From Novosphingobium sp. NDB2Meth1 (lineage in GTDB: Bacteria > Pseudomonadota > Alphaproteobacteria > Sphingomonadales > Sphingomonadaceae), in contig NZ_FPEH01000018.1 in assembly GCF_900117425.1 (NCBI RefSeq), forward strand, positions 1-64,000: a DNA stretch of 64,000 bases. The letters run 5' to 3'. The notes under the pieces were generated by a model. That model was not told where the DNA came from and made no database searches. It saw only the letters and a program-made list of their open reading frames with translations. Positions within the stretch are counted from its first letter, which is position 1; each line of letters begins with the position of its first letter. Position numbers and translations under genes: made by a program. Shown here in pieces: positions 52,700-61,494 of this stretch.

Positions 52700-55600
52700 A
52701 TGCTGGAGAAACTGGCGACCTTTGTCATCGAGAAGCGCATTTTCGTGCTTCTCATGGTGGCTGCTCTCGTCTTCATCGGGGTCCGGGCTGTCTCGACCTT
52801 GCCGATCGAGGCCTTCCCCGATGTGCAGGACGTGCAGGTCGTCGTGATCAGCCAGCAACCCGGTCAGGCGCCCGAAGAGATCGAGCGCGCGATTTCGCTG
52901 CCTATCGAGCGCGCGCTGGCGGGCACCCCCGGCGTCACCGACATGCGTTCGGTCTCGATCACCGGCCTGTCGGTGGTCACGCTGATCTTCCGCGACGGGA
53001 CGGATGACTACTTCGCCCGCTCGCAGGTGCTCGAAAAGCTGCGCGATGCCGATCTGCCCAATGGCGTGACGCCGAGCCTTGCCCCGCTTTCCACGGCGGT
53101 CGGTGAAGTCTACCGCTATATCCTCGACAAGCCTGCGGACATGCCGCTCTACGAAGCGCGCGCGATCCAGGACTTCGTGATCCGCCCGCGCATCCGCATG
53201 GTTTCGGGCGTGGCCGACGTTTCGAGCTTCGGCGGCAGCATCAAGCAGTATCAGGTTCTTGTCCGGCCCGACCAGCTCAAGCGTTTCGGCGTCACGATTG
53301 CCGATGTCCAGAATGCGGTGGGCAACGCCAATTCCAATGTCGGCGGCGGGTTCATCCGCAAGGGTGACGAGGATGTGGTCGTCCGCGGCGTCGGGCTGTT
53401 CAACTCGATCGACGATGTGGGCCAGGCGGTCGTCAAGCAGGTCAACGGCATACCGGTGCTGATCCGCGACGTGGGCGAGGTGAAGATCGGCAGTCCCGAG
53501 CGGGCCGGCATCGTTTCCTACGACCGGCAGAACGACGTGAGCGAGGGCATCGTCACGGTCGTGAAGGGGCAGAACGCCGCGCTTGTCGTCGCGGATGTGC
53601 GGCAGGCGGTCGACGAGCTGAACGCGCAGTTCCGGCTCGACGCCCAGCGGTCCGGCAGGCAGCCGATCCAGATCCGTCCGACCTACCAGCGCACCAAGCT
53701 GCTTGACCGCACGGTCGAGACCGTGAGCGAGAACCTCCTCGTCGGCGCAACGCTCGTGACGGTGATTCTGCTGGTCTTCCTGCGCAACTGGCGCGCGGCC
53801 ATGGTGGTCGCGGCGATCATTCCGCTCGCCTTGCTGGCAGCGTTCACTGGCCTCAGCCTTGCCAACGTGCCGGCCAATCTCATCTCGATGGGGGCGGTCG
53901 ACTTCGGCATCATCATCGATTCCGCAGTCGTCCTGATCGAAGCACTGATGGTCGCGCTCGCGATGGAGGCGGCACGAACCAAGGGACAGGAGCCTGACAT
54001 TGCGCAGCGCAAGGAAGTGCTGCGCAAGGTCGTGGTCGATCTGGCCCGGCCGATCCTGTTTTCGAAGGCCATCATCATCATGGCCTTTGTCCCGATCTTC
54101 GCGTTCCAGCGAGTCGAGGGCAAGATGTTCCGGCCGGTCGCGCTCACCCTGTCGTTCGCGCTGGCCTCGGCGCTCATCCTCACGCTGACCTTCCTGCCGA
54201 CCGTGCTCAGCTTCCTCGTCGAGCGCTATGACATGGCCGAGCGCCATCTGGCCTGGATTGACCGGATGCGCGATTTCTATCGGCGCGTTCTCGATTGGGC
54301 GCTTGTGCGGACCAAGGCGATCTTCCTCGGATCGGGCGCGCTCCTGCTGCTGACCGTCCTCCTCATCCCGCGCCTCGGCACCGAATTCCTGCCCAAGCTC
54401 GACGAAGGCAATATCTGGCTGACGATCCAGCTCACGCCCTCGGCGGCGATCGAGACGACCCGCAAAGTCGAGGCGCAGGCCCGCGCCATCATGTTGTCCT
54501 ATCCTGAAGTCGCCCACGTCGGCACCGAGACCGGCCGCCCTGACGACGGCACCGACCCGAAGGGCCCGTCGAGCCTCCAGATGCTGATCGAGCTCAAGCC
54601 GCGCGGCGAGTGGCGCCCCCAGTTCCCGACGAAGGCGGCGCTGGAAGACGACATGCGCCGCAAGTTCGCGGCAATGCCCGGCGTGCCGACCAATTTCAGC
54701 CAGTACATCGAAGACAACGTCGAGGAGAGCCTGTCTGGCGTCAAAGGCGAAATCTCGATCAAGATCACGGGCGATGATCTCAACGTGCTCGAGGAGCTTG
54801 GCGAGAAGACCTCCGATGTCGTGAGCAAGGTTCCCGGGGCCTCCGACGTCGATGAAGTCAAGATCGGCGGGCAGACCGAAGTGCGCGCCATTCTCGATCG
54901 CGGCGCAATGGCCCGCTACGGCATCAACTCCGACGATGCCAACAACGTGGTCGCGACGGCCTTCGGCGGCGCGGTTGTCGGCACTGCCTACGAGAAGGAC
55001 CGAAACTTCGATATCGTCGTCCGCCTTGCCGGGGACCAGCGCAATGCGGTCGATGACCTTGCCCAGCTGCAGGTGCCGCTCCCGGCAGGTGGCACGATCT
55101 CGCTAGGCCAGATCGCCCGCATCGAACTGCTTGTCGGCGCTTCGCGCATCAGCCGCGAGAACGGCAGCCGCAACGTTGCGGTGAAGGCCAACGTCGATGG
55201 CCGCGATCAGGGCGGCTTCGTGGCCGAAGCACAGAGGACCGTTGCCGAACAGGTCAAGCTGCCTGCCGGCTACCAGATGACCTGGGGCGGCCAGTTCGAG
55301 AATCAGCAGCGGGCGATGAAGCGGCTCGAATTGATCGTGCCGATCGCCTTGCTCGGCGTGTTCGTCCTCTTGTTTGGCGCCTTCCGGTCGGTGCGCTCGG
55401 CCGCACTCATTCTTGCCATGGTGCCCTTTACCAGCATCGGCGGCGTTGCGGCGCTCGGCGTTGCCGGATTGCACATGTCGGTCTCCGCCGCTGTCGGGTT
55501 CATCGCCGTGGCGGGTATCTCGGTGCAGAACGGCGTGGTGATGCTCGAACATATCACGCACCGGCTCCAGTCGGGTGATGCCTTCCACACTGCCGTGATC

Positions 55601-55846
55601 GAGGGCGCTGTCGACCGGCTCCGCCCCATTCTGATGACCGCGCTGATGGCTGGCCTCGGGCTTCTGCCCGCTGCGCTTTCGACCGGGATCGGTTCGGAAA
55701 CCCAGCGTCCGTTCGCCTGCGTGATCGTGGGCGGGATCGTCACGGCGACGCTGTTCATGCTGGTGCTCCTGCCGCTGTCGCTCGTCTGGCTCGAGAGCCG
55801 CCGCAAGCCTGAACCGGGCGAAGCCATGCCGGAGCCTGCGGCTTGA
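52700..55846 (+). CDS. czcA: Heavy-metal RND efflux pump (CzcA/CusA-like)
   Basis: A 1048-aa proton-driven pump with twelve helices and two large periplasmic loops. TM4 carries VDFGIIIDSAVVLIEA, with the Asp-Asp-Glu set used for proton relay in CzcA-type pumps. GTEFLPKLDEGNIWL and AASTGIG-like segments are family traits. The Cus-type methionine relay is not obvious to me, so a divalent ion (Zn, Co, Cd or Ni) is more likely than copper, though not proven. Its stop overlaps the next gene (TTGA). Confidence 0.9.
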   Translation: MLEKLATFVIEKRIFVLLMVAALVFIGVRAVSTLPIEAFPDVQDVQVVVISQQPGQAPEEIERAISLPIERALAGTPGVTDMRSVSITGLSVVTLIFRDGTDDYFARSQVLEKLRDADLPNGVTPSLAPLSTAVGEVYRYILDKPADMPLYEARAIQDFVIRPRIRMVSGVADVSSFGGSIKQYQVLVRPDQLKRFGVTIADVQNAVGNANSNVGGGFIRKGDEDVVVRGVGLFNSIDDVGQAVVKQVNGIPVLIRDVGEVKIGSPERAGIVSYDRQNDVSEGIVTVVKGQNAALVVADVRQAVDELNAQFRLDAQRSGRQPIQIRPTYQRTKLLDRTVETVSENLLVGATLVTVILLVFLRNWRAAMVVAAIIPLALLAAFTGLSLANVPANLISMGAVDFGIIIDSAVVLIEALMVALAMEAARTKGQEPDIAQRKEVLRKVVVDLARPILFSKAIIIMAFVPIFAFQRVEGKMFRPVALTLSFALASALILTLTFLPTVLSFLVERYDMAERHLAWIDRMRDFYRRVLDWALVRTKAIFLGSGALLLLTVLLIPRLGTEFLPKLDEGNIWLTIQLTPSAAIETTRKVEAQARAIMLSYPEVAHVGTETGRPDDGTDPKGPSSLQMLIELKPRGEWRPQFPTKAALEDDMRRKFAAMPGVPTNFSQYIEDNVEESLSGVKGEISIKITGDDLNVLEELGEKTSDVVSKVPGASDVDEVKIGGQTEVRAILDRGAMARYGINSDDANNVVATAFGGAVVGTAYEKDRNFDIVVRLAGDQRNAVDDLAQLQVPLPAGGTISLGQIARIELLVGASRISRENGSRNVAVKANVDGRDQGGFVAEAQRTVAEQVKLPAGYQMTWGGQFENQQRAMKRLELIVPIALLGVFVLLFGAFRSVRSAALILAMVPFTSIGGVAALGVAGLHMSVSAAVGFIAVAGISVQNGVVMLEHITHRLQSGDAFHTAVIEGAVDRLRPILMTALMAGLGLLPAALSTGIGSETQRPFACVIVGGIVTATLFMLVLLPLSLVWLESRRKPEPGEAMPEPAA

Positions 55847-56232
55847 TCCACCGCCGATCAGCGCCGGGGCATGGCGGAACGGCCCGGCCGGGCGCTGCCT
55901 GGCTGGTGCTGGCACTTGTCCTTGCGCTGCTGGGCCAGAGCTTTCTGGCGCAGACCCACCACCACTTCGATACGAACCCTGTCGCAACCGCCCCGGCGCA
56001 TCCCGCGCCTGCGGAAAGCGATCATCATGGCCCGGCTGACCCGAGCAGCGATTGCCCGATATGCCTCGGCCTCAGCCATCTCGGCGCCTACCTTACGCCC
56101 CCGGTCCAGAGCCTGCCCATCGTGCTGGCCGTGGTCTACCGGGCATTCCTGCCACCTGCGCTTCCGTTCGTCTGGAAGCGGCGCTATCTGCTGCCTCGCA
56201 GCCGCGCGCCTCCTCCCGGATTTCTCTCGTGA
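55843..56232 (+). CDS. His/Cys-rich small secreted or membrane protein (DUF2946-like)
   Basis: A 129-aa protein with one N-terminal hydrophobic helix (about 18-37), then QTHHHFD and a cluster of His plus SDCPICLGLSHLG. The CPIC motif and His cluster look like DUF2946 proteins, which accompany metal-efflux loci. It may bind metal in the periplasm. The start is TTG 55843, overlapping the pump stop; no ATG fits. Confidence 0.7.
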   Translation: MIHRRSAPGHGGTARPGAAWLVLALVLALLGQSFLAQTHHHFDTNPVATAPAHPAPAESDHHGPADPSSDCPICLGLSHLGAYLTPPVQSLPIVLAVVYRAFLPPALPFVWKRRYLLPRSRAPPPGFLS

Positions 56233-56326
56233 TCCATTGATGGCCGGTTTCGGCCCGCAGGCGTGGCTCCACGCCAGCGCGGGCAGGCCGGTCCTCTCCG
56301 TCCAAGAGAATTCCGAAAGTATTCCC

Positions 56327-58465
56327 ATGCGTCATGTCCTCCTGCTCGGCGCCGCCATCGCGGCGCTTCTCCCCGCTTGTGCCTTTGCCCAGGCCGCACC
56401 CGCACCCGATGGAGCGGACCAACCCGCCAACGAGATCGTCGTCACTGCCAAACGGCTCGACGATGCGCGCGATGCCATCCGCCCCTCGCTCGGCGCGAGC
56501 GACTACCAGATCAATCGCGCCATGCTCGATACGCAGCCCGGTGGCCCGAACCGCAGCCTGGCCCAGGTGCTGCTGCAGGCACCCGGCGTCACGCTCGACA
56601 GCTATGGCTCCATCCACGTCCGCAACGAGCATGCCAATCTGCAGTACCGACTGAACGGAGTGATCGTGCCGGAAAGCATTTCCGGTTTCGGGGCGACGTT
56701 CGATCCGCGCATCGCGGATTCGATCGATCTGGTGACGGGCACGCTTCCCGCGCAGTATGGCTATCGCACCTCGGGCGTGGTCAATATCAAGACGGCCGCA
56801 GGCCGCTTCGACAACGGCGGCGAGATCGGCGTCTATGGCGGCAGCCATGGCACGATCCAGCCCAGCGCCTCGATCGACGGGACATCGGGCAACCTCAGCT
56901 ATTTCGCCTCGGGAAGCTTCCTGCAGAACGATCTGGGCGTCGAGAACACGACTAGCGCGCGCAATGCGATCCATGATCGTACCCAGCAGTATCGCGGTTT
57001 CGGCTATGTGTCGGACGTTCTATCGGACACGAGCCGGATCACCGCGTTCGGCGGCACATCGATCGGCTATTTCCAGATCCCCAACAATCCGGGCCAGCCG
57101 GGCCAGTTCACGCTCAATGGACAAAACGCGTTCGATTCGTCGCAGCTCAATCAGAACCAGCGCGAGATCACGCACTACGGGGTGCTGGCCTATCAGTATG
57201 GCGCCGGTGATCTCAATTTCGAGATTGCGCCGTTTGTCCGTTATTCGCAGACCCGCTATCTGCCCGATCCGCAGGGGGGCGATCTGATCCTGACGGGCGT
57301 GGCCGACACGACGCGCCTTTCGAGCCTCACGGCAGGCCTGCAGGCGGATGGCAGTTACAAGCTATCCGACCAGCACACGCTGCGCTTCGGCCTGTTCTTC
57401 CAGAACGAGCGGACCCGCTCCAACGTGGTGTCGCAAGTCTTCCCGGTCGATGGCAGCGGCAACCAGACCTCCGATGCACCGCTGACAATCGCTGACAGCA
57501 GCAGTCGCAATGGCCAGCTCTACGGCATCTACCTGCAGGATGAATGGTCGCTCACCCCTGAGCTCACGCTCAATTACGGTGCGCGTTTCGATGCGGTGCG
57601 GGCCTACACCCGCGAACAGCAGCTCAGCCCGCGCGTCAACCTCGTCTGGCGGCCTGCCAGCGGCACGACCTTCCACTTGGGCTATGCGCGCAATTTCACG
57701 CCGCCGCCGCAGGAGCTGATTGCCTCGCCCACGCTTGCCCTGTTCGTCGGCACGACCAAGCAGACCGAGATCACGACAGCAGACCCCGTCCGCGCCGAGC
57801 GCGAGCACTACATCGACGGCGGCATCGAACAGATCGTGGCGCCGGGCTTCAAGCTGGGGCTCGATGCCTATTACAAGAAGAAGCGCAACCTGCTCGATGA
57901 GGGCCAGTTCGGGCCTTCGCTGGTGCTCTCGCCGTTCAATTACGCCGATGGCTTTGCCTGGGGCGTGGAACTGAGTGCCAGCTACGTCCACGGCCCGTTC
58001 GACCTGTTCGCCAACGTTGCGCGCGGTCAGGAGAAGGGGCGGAATGTCATCTCCAGCCAGTACTTCTTCGCGCCGGACGAGCTGGCCTACATTTCCAGCA
58101 ATTACATCTTCACCGACCATTCGCAGCGCTGGACGGCCTCGGGCGGGGCTTCTGCCACCATCCAGGACGGGCTGGGCCGGCTCATTCCCTCGATGACCTT
58201 CCTCTATGGCGATGGCCTGCGTGCGGATGATCCAGCCGGGATAGTGCCCAATGGGGGCAAGCTTCCGTCCTACTTCACCGCAAACCTGGGGATTTCCCAG
58301 AAGATTGATCGCGAAGGTCCGTTCAAGGGGCTGACGATGCGGATCGACGTGGTCAACCTGTTCGACAAGACGTACCTGCTGCGCGATGGCTCCGGCGTCG
58401 GGGTCGGCGCGCCGCAATATGGCGCGCGGCGCGGGATCTTCTTCGGCATCAACAAGGCGTTCTGA
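56327..58465 (+). CDS. TonB-dependent receptor, metal-locus type
   Basis: A 712-aa outer-membrane receptor with a signal peptide (MRHVLLLGAAIAALLPACAFA). Its plug begins NEIVVTAKRLDDARDAI, and the barrel ends in YGARRGIFFGINKAF with terminal Phe. Being directly downstream of a metal-efflux operon (94 bases), it may take up or sense metal chelates. ATG 56327 was preferred because the signal peptide starts there; the longer frame reads through the DUF2946-like gene in another frame. Confidence 0.87.
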   Translation: MRHVLLLGAAIAALLPACAFAQAAPAPDGADQPANEIVVTAKRLDDARDAIRPSLGASDYQINRAMLDTQPGGPNRSLAQVLLQAPGVTLDSYGSIHVRNEHANLQYRLNGVIVPESISGFGATFDPRIADSIDLVTGTLPAQYGYRTSGVVNIKTAAGRFDNGGEIGVYGGSHGTIQPSASIDGTSGNLSYFASGSFLQNDLGVENTTSARNAIHDRTQQYRGFGYVSDVLSDTSRITAFGGTSIGYFQIPNNPGQPGQFTLNGQNAFDSSQLNQNQREITHYGVLAYQYGAGDLNFEIAPFVRYSQTRYLPDPQGGDLILTGVADTTRLSSLTAGLQADGSYKLSDQHTLRFGLFFQNERTRSNVVSQVFPVDGSGNQTSDAPLTIADSSSRNGQLYGIYLQDEWSLTPELTLNYGARFDAVRAYTREQQLSPRVNLVWRPASGTTFHLGYARNFTPPPQELIASPTLALFVGTTKQTEITTADPVRAEREHYIDGGIEQIVAPGFKLGLDAYYKKKRNLLDEGQFGPSLVLSPFNYADGFAWGVELSASYVHGPFDLFANVARGQEKGRNVISSQYFFAPDELAYISSNYIFTDHSQRWTASGGASATIQDGLGRLIPSMTFLYGDGLRADDPAGIVPNGGKLPSYFTANLGISQKIDREGPFKGLTMRIDVVNLFDKTYLLRDGSGVGVGAPQYGARRGIFFGINKAF

Positions 58466-58769
58466 CGCCGGCCCCGCTTCCGTCCCGCGCAGTTTCAGCT
58501 CCTGGCATGCGCTCTGTCCGGTTTCGGCGGAGACATCGCCAGGGGCTGGCCTGCCCCGGCAGGAGAGGATGCGGCATAGCCCGGGAGCATGGAAAGCACA
58601 CGCGCGCACGCCCAAGGAGCCCGCGTCCGCCTTTCGCAACCTTGACCGGTGCGCTTCGCGATAAGGGCGGCAACCGCAGCCCGGAAAAGCATGCCTTTCT
58701 GGCTAGCAGTGATGCGCGTGCCAGAAACGCCCTGGAAGCGTTGATCGCTTTTCGCTTTTTGAGGGAGCG
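58466..58769. other. Intergenic region, nothing recognised
   Basis: About 300 bases after the receptor gene contain only short open frames without motifs. I see no clear terminator, repeat or RNA. A GAGGGAG ribosome site at the right end belongs to the TTG start at 58770. Confidence 0.5.
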
Positions 58770-59009
58770 TTGCTGCACTCCCGGTCAATTTTCGCGCGAC
58801 TTTCCTTCGCGCTTGCTGCGGGTCTCGTCGGGCTCGTGGCGGTGGAAGCGGCCTGTGCGCCCGAATGGTTCAGCACGCCCGAAGCCGCCGACGCCGACGC
58901 CGACAAGAACAGCCAGCCGGTCGCGCTGCACTTCCGACGGGAAATCGCGTTGGCCAAGGTGCCGAGGCAGCTCACCGTCCGGGTCAGCAGAACGGTGCAA
59001 GCCCGTTGA
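58770..59009 (+). pseudogene. N-terminal remnant of a secreted protein, perhaps alpha-L-rhamnosidase-like
   Basis: The frame starts at TTG 58770 after GAGGGAG. A signal-peptide-like stretch (SFALAAGLVGLVAVEAACA) is followed by VALHFRREIALAKVPRQLTVRVS. That resembles the N-terminal beta-sandwich of GH78 rhamnosidases, in which R-R-x-F/I-x-L-x-K-x-P is followed by a strand and then an N-G-x pattern. The rest of the enzyme is missing, and the frame runs into the 3' end of the convergent regulator gene. The family suggestion is tentative. Confidence 0.4.
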
Positions 59010-60096
59010 GCAGCTTTCGTACCAGCTCTGCCTGCCCGCTGGTGCCAGTCTTGGCATAGATCCGCTTCGAGTAGTTCCGGGCCGTTTCCGTCGTGAGTCC
59101 CAGCCGCCTGCCCGCTTCCGCGATCGGTTCGCCCAGTGTGATCGCGTGGGCAAGCGCCGCCTCCCGCGCCGACAGCCCGTGGACCGCGGCGATCGTCCGG
59201 ATGGCTGAGGCCGGGTTCTCGTAGCGGTCGAGGCGGAGGGTGCCGATCACGGCGGGGGCGGCATGCGGCCCGTCGAGCGCGAGATCGGCCTTGCGCAGCA
59301 GGACCCAGAGATCGCGGCGTTCGTCGAGAAGAAGTGCGGCAGTCGTTCCCTTCTGTGCGGTGCAAAGAGCTGCACATTGTGCTTCGAGCTGGCGGCCGGT
59401 TTCCGGCAGCAACTGCAGCTTTCGACCGGTAGTCCCGCCGGCGCCTGCGGAAAATGTCAGCAGCCGTTCGGCTTCGCGATCTGCCGCCATGACATGGCCG
59501 GCGGCATCGAAGGCGATCTGTCCCACCCCGATGCGCGCAAGAGCATCTTCAGCCAGTGCGGTCTGCAGACGCTGAGCAACCAATGCGCAGAAGGTGCGCA
59601 GCGCTGCGGCGAGATGCGGCGCGATCATGCTCATGGTCGAGACCGCCGATGCGCTGAAATCCTCGCGCTCGCGCGCCAGAACGAGCCATGCATCGGCCGC
59701 TCCGGGAGCAGTGATGCGGATCCATCTGCCGTAGCGAATGCCCATTTCCTCGAGCGCCGCGCGCTGGTTGGCCAGTTGCTCGGGCCGATCATAGTCGAGC
59801 ATTTCGTCAAGGCTGTAGACGCGCTCAGGACGCATGCGGCTGTGTGGATGTAGTTGCAGACTGTCGAGGCGCGTCATGTCGAGTGGCGGTTCGCTGGCGG
59901 CACGGGGTGCCGTCACCTGAAGTACGGTCGGGGCCTGATCTGCAGGCGCATTGGCGAGCACAATGACGAGAAATGCTCGGCGTGCGTAAGTCCGTGCAAC
60001 CAGATTGCGCAAGAAGGCACCCCACGGCGGGTTGTCGTGGATGCCGTCGATAAGCGGCAGAAACAGTTCTCTCTGATCAGCGGGAAGAAAGTTCAT
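58984..60096 (-). CDS. LuxR-type (HTH) transcriptional regulator
   Basis: A 370-aa regulator. The C-terminal helix-turn-helix is ALAHAITLGEPIAEAGRRLGLTTETARNYSKRIYAKTG, close to the LuxR/GerE pattern. The N-terminal two-thirds has no clear receiver domain (no phosphorylated Asp loop), so it may respond to a small ligand. I start at ATG 60096 with GGGAGCAAGG upstream; ATG 60111 is in frame. It overlaps the remnant at 58770 by 26 bases. Confidence 0.82.
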   Translation of the reverse strand: MNFLPADQRELFLPLIDGIHDNPPWGAFLRNLVARTYARRAFLVIVLANAPADQAPTVLQVTAPRAASEPPLDMTRLDSLQLHPHSRMRPERVYSLDEMLDYDRPEQLANQRAALEEMGIRYGRWIRITAPGAADAWLVLAREREDFSASAVSTMSMIAPHLAAALRTFCALVAQRLQTALAEDALARIGVGQIAFDAAGHVMAADREAERLLTFSAGAGGTTGRKLQLLPETGRQLEAQCAALCTAQKGTTAALLLDERRDLWVLLRKADLALDGPHAAPAVIGTLRLDRYENPASAIRTIAAVHGLSAREAALAHAITLGEPIAEAGRRLGLTTETARNYSKRIYAKTGTSGQAELVRKLLNGLAPFC

Positions 60097-60126
60097 GTAC
60101 CTTGCTCCCACATGGGAGCTTGGCGG

Positions 60127-60426
60127 TCAATGCGCCGAGACGACAGGAGGATCGATGGGAACCCGCCGGTGCGGACCCATGCCCGGATCGCGGAAGACCT
60201 GCGTCGCGCGCGTTTCGGAACACTCGGGATTGGACGTCTTCCAGATGTCCTGCGTGTCGACAAAGCTGGTTTCGGTGAGATGGACGCAGCCGATGCGGGC
60301 GATGTGGGCGGTGAGGAATTCCGCTGGCGAAAGACCGGTGACGTTCAGGTGGGCGAGGTCGCGGTTCGGTTCCTGATGAAGGCGGTTGATCAGATCGAGG
60401 CTGATCGCGATCGTTTCGGCGTTCAT
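60127..60426 (-). CDS. Hypothetical protein, 99 aa
   Basis: A short frame on the minus strand beginning MNAETIAISLDLINRLHQEP. I recognise no family. It runs in the same direction as the isomerase gene and stops 30 bases before the LuxR start, so co-transcription is possible. Its composition (few rare residues, mixed charged and hydrophobic) is protein-like, but the support is moderate. Confidence 0.45.
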   Translation of the reverse strand: MNAETIAISLDLINRLHQEPNRDLAHLNVTGLSPAEFLTAHIARIGCVHLTETSFVDTQDIWKTSNPECSETRATQVFRDPGMGPHRRVPIDPPVVSAH

Positions 60427-60503
60427 GACGAAGGTCCGTTCGTGGGTCTGCCGCGCTGCCGGCAAGGTGGCAGACGCTGTTCTCGGCTTTTCGCAGGTGC
60501 GGC

Positions 60504-61277
60504 TCAGTGGCCGAGCGTTTCCCGGGTTAGCGCGAGGGACTGGTCCATCGGCAGGGTCGGGAAGTACTCCAGCCCGATGGCACCCTGATAGCCAAGGTCC
60601 CGCAGGGTCTCCACGGTCTTCGCCCAATCGATGCTGCCCGTGCCCGGCTCGTGGCGGTCGTCCATGTCGGCGACCTGTACGTGGGCGACAAGATGCATGC
60701 GCCCGGCCAGCACATCGGCGATGTCTTCGCCCATGCAGGCGCTGTGCCACACATCGTAGAGCAGGCGCAGGTTCGGGCTGCCCACCGCCTCGATCAGATC
60801 GAGGCCGAGCTTGGTGCTGACGAGGTACATCGCCGCGAACAACCGCGTGTTGAGCGGTTCGAGCAGCAACGTGACACCGGCTTCCTCGGCGAGATCGGCC
60901 GCCGCGCGCAGCGCGCTCACGGCATTGGCGAAGTGCTCCTCCTCGCTCATCCCCTCGATGCGGAAACCCGAGGCGACGATCAGGTCCGGCTTGCCGAGGC
61001 ACGCCGTCGCCGCGATCGTTTCCCGCACGGCATTGACCATGTCTGCGCGCTCGGCGGGGTCGACGATGGACCGGCGCGGATCGACGCATACACCGGTCAG
61101 GCGCATCCCTGTCTCGTCCAGCGCCTCGGCCAGCCCGGCCACGGGCTTGTCGCGCCAGAGATGAAATTCGGCAAGTGCGAACCCGGCTGCCTTGGCCGCG
61201 CGAAGCCGCGCGTCGAGCTCGCCCGCTTCGGTGAATTGCCATTCGATACAGGATGATAACTGGTACGCCGCAGACAT
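60504..61277 (-). CDS. Sugar-phosphate isomerase/epimerase-like TIM barrel
   Basis: A 257-aa xylose-isomerase-fold protein. LLEPLNTR carries a metal-binding Glu; LLYDVWHSACMGED, HVQVADMDDRHEPGTGSIDW and GLEYFP give the remaining metal-ligand residues. This pattern resembles hydroxypyruvate isomerases and related 2-keto-sugar enzymes. The substrate is unknown. The gene is downstream of the PepSY gene, 218 bases apart, on the same strand. Confidence 0.83.
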   Translation of the reverse strand: MSAAYQLSSCIEWQFTEAGELDARLRAAKAAGFALAEFHLWRDKPVAGLAEALDETGMRLTGVCVDPRRSIVDPAERADMVNAVRETIAATACLGKPDLIVASGFRIEGMSEEEHFANAVSALRAAADLAEEAGVTLLLEPLNTRLFAAMYLVSTKLGLDLIEAVGSPNLRLLYDVWHSACMGEDIADVLAGRMHLVAHVQVADMDDRHEPGTGSIDWAKTVETLRDLGYQGAIGLEYFPTLPMDQSLALTRETLGH

Positions 61278-61441
61278 AGGATCCCTTTCCCATTCTACGG
61301 CCCCGCCGCGCCGCAGCGCTCGTTTGCCTGGCGGGTTCTATTCCCGCTATTTTGTGCGCGCTGCATCGCGCAGCTGCGGCCAAAAATCAAGCAGCCTGTC
61401 AGCTCGCTCCACGTGCAGTCCTGGCGGGCGTGCCGATCGAT

Positions 61442-61467
61442 CTGCCGGTCATTGCTCTGACCGGCAG
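61442..61467. terminator. Hairpin after the PepSY gene
   Basis: Perfect ten-base arms CTGCCGGTCA and TGACCGGCAG around TTGCTC, about 28 bases past the PepSY stop in the minus direction. No clear T-run follows, so it may be a terminator or an operator. Confidence 0.45.
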
Positions 61468-61494
61468 GTCGACGACGCCCGATGTCGTTGCGCG

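Noticed and set aside
52157..54517. 786-residue open frame antisense to the efflux pump gene
   Set aside because: It is a shadow of high-GC coding sequence: Arg/His/Asp-rich with no family motif, fully covered by the clear czcA-like gene.
55871..56326. N-terminal extension of the TonB receptor reading from 55871
   Set aside because: It runs through the DUF2946-like gene in another frame; the proper signal peptide begins at 56327.
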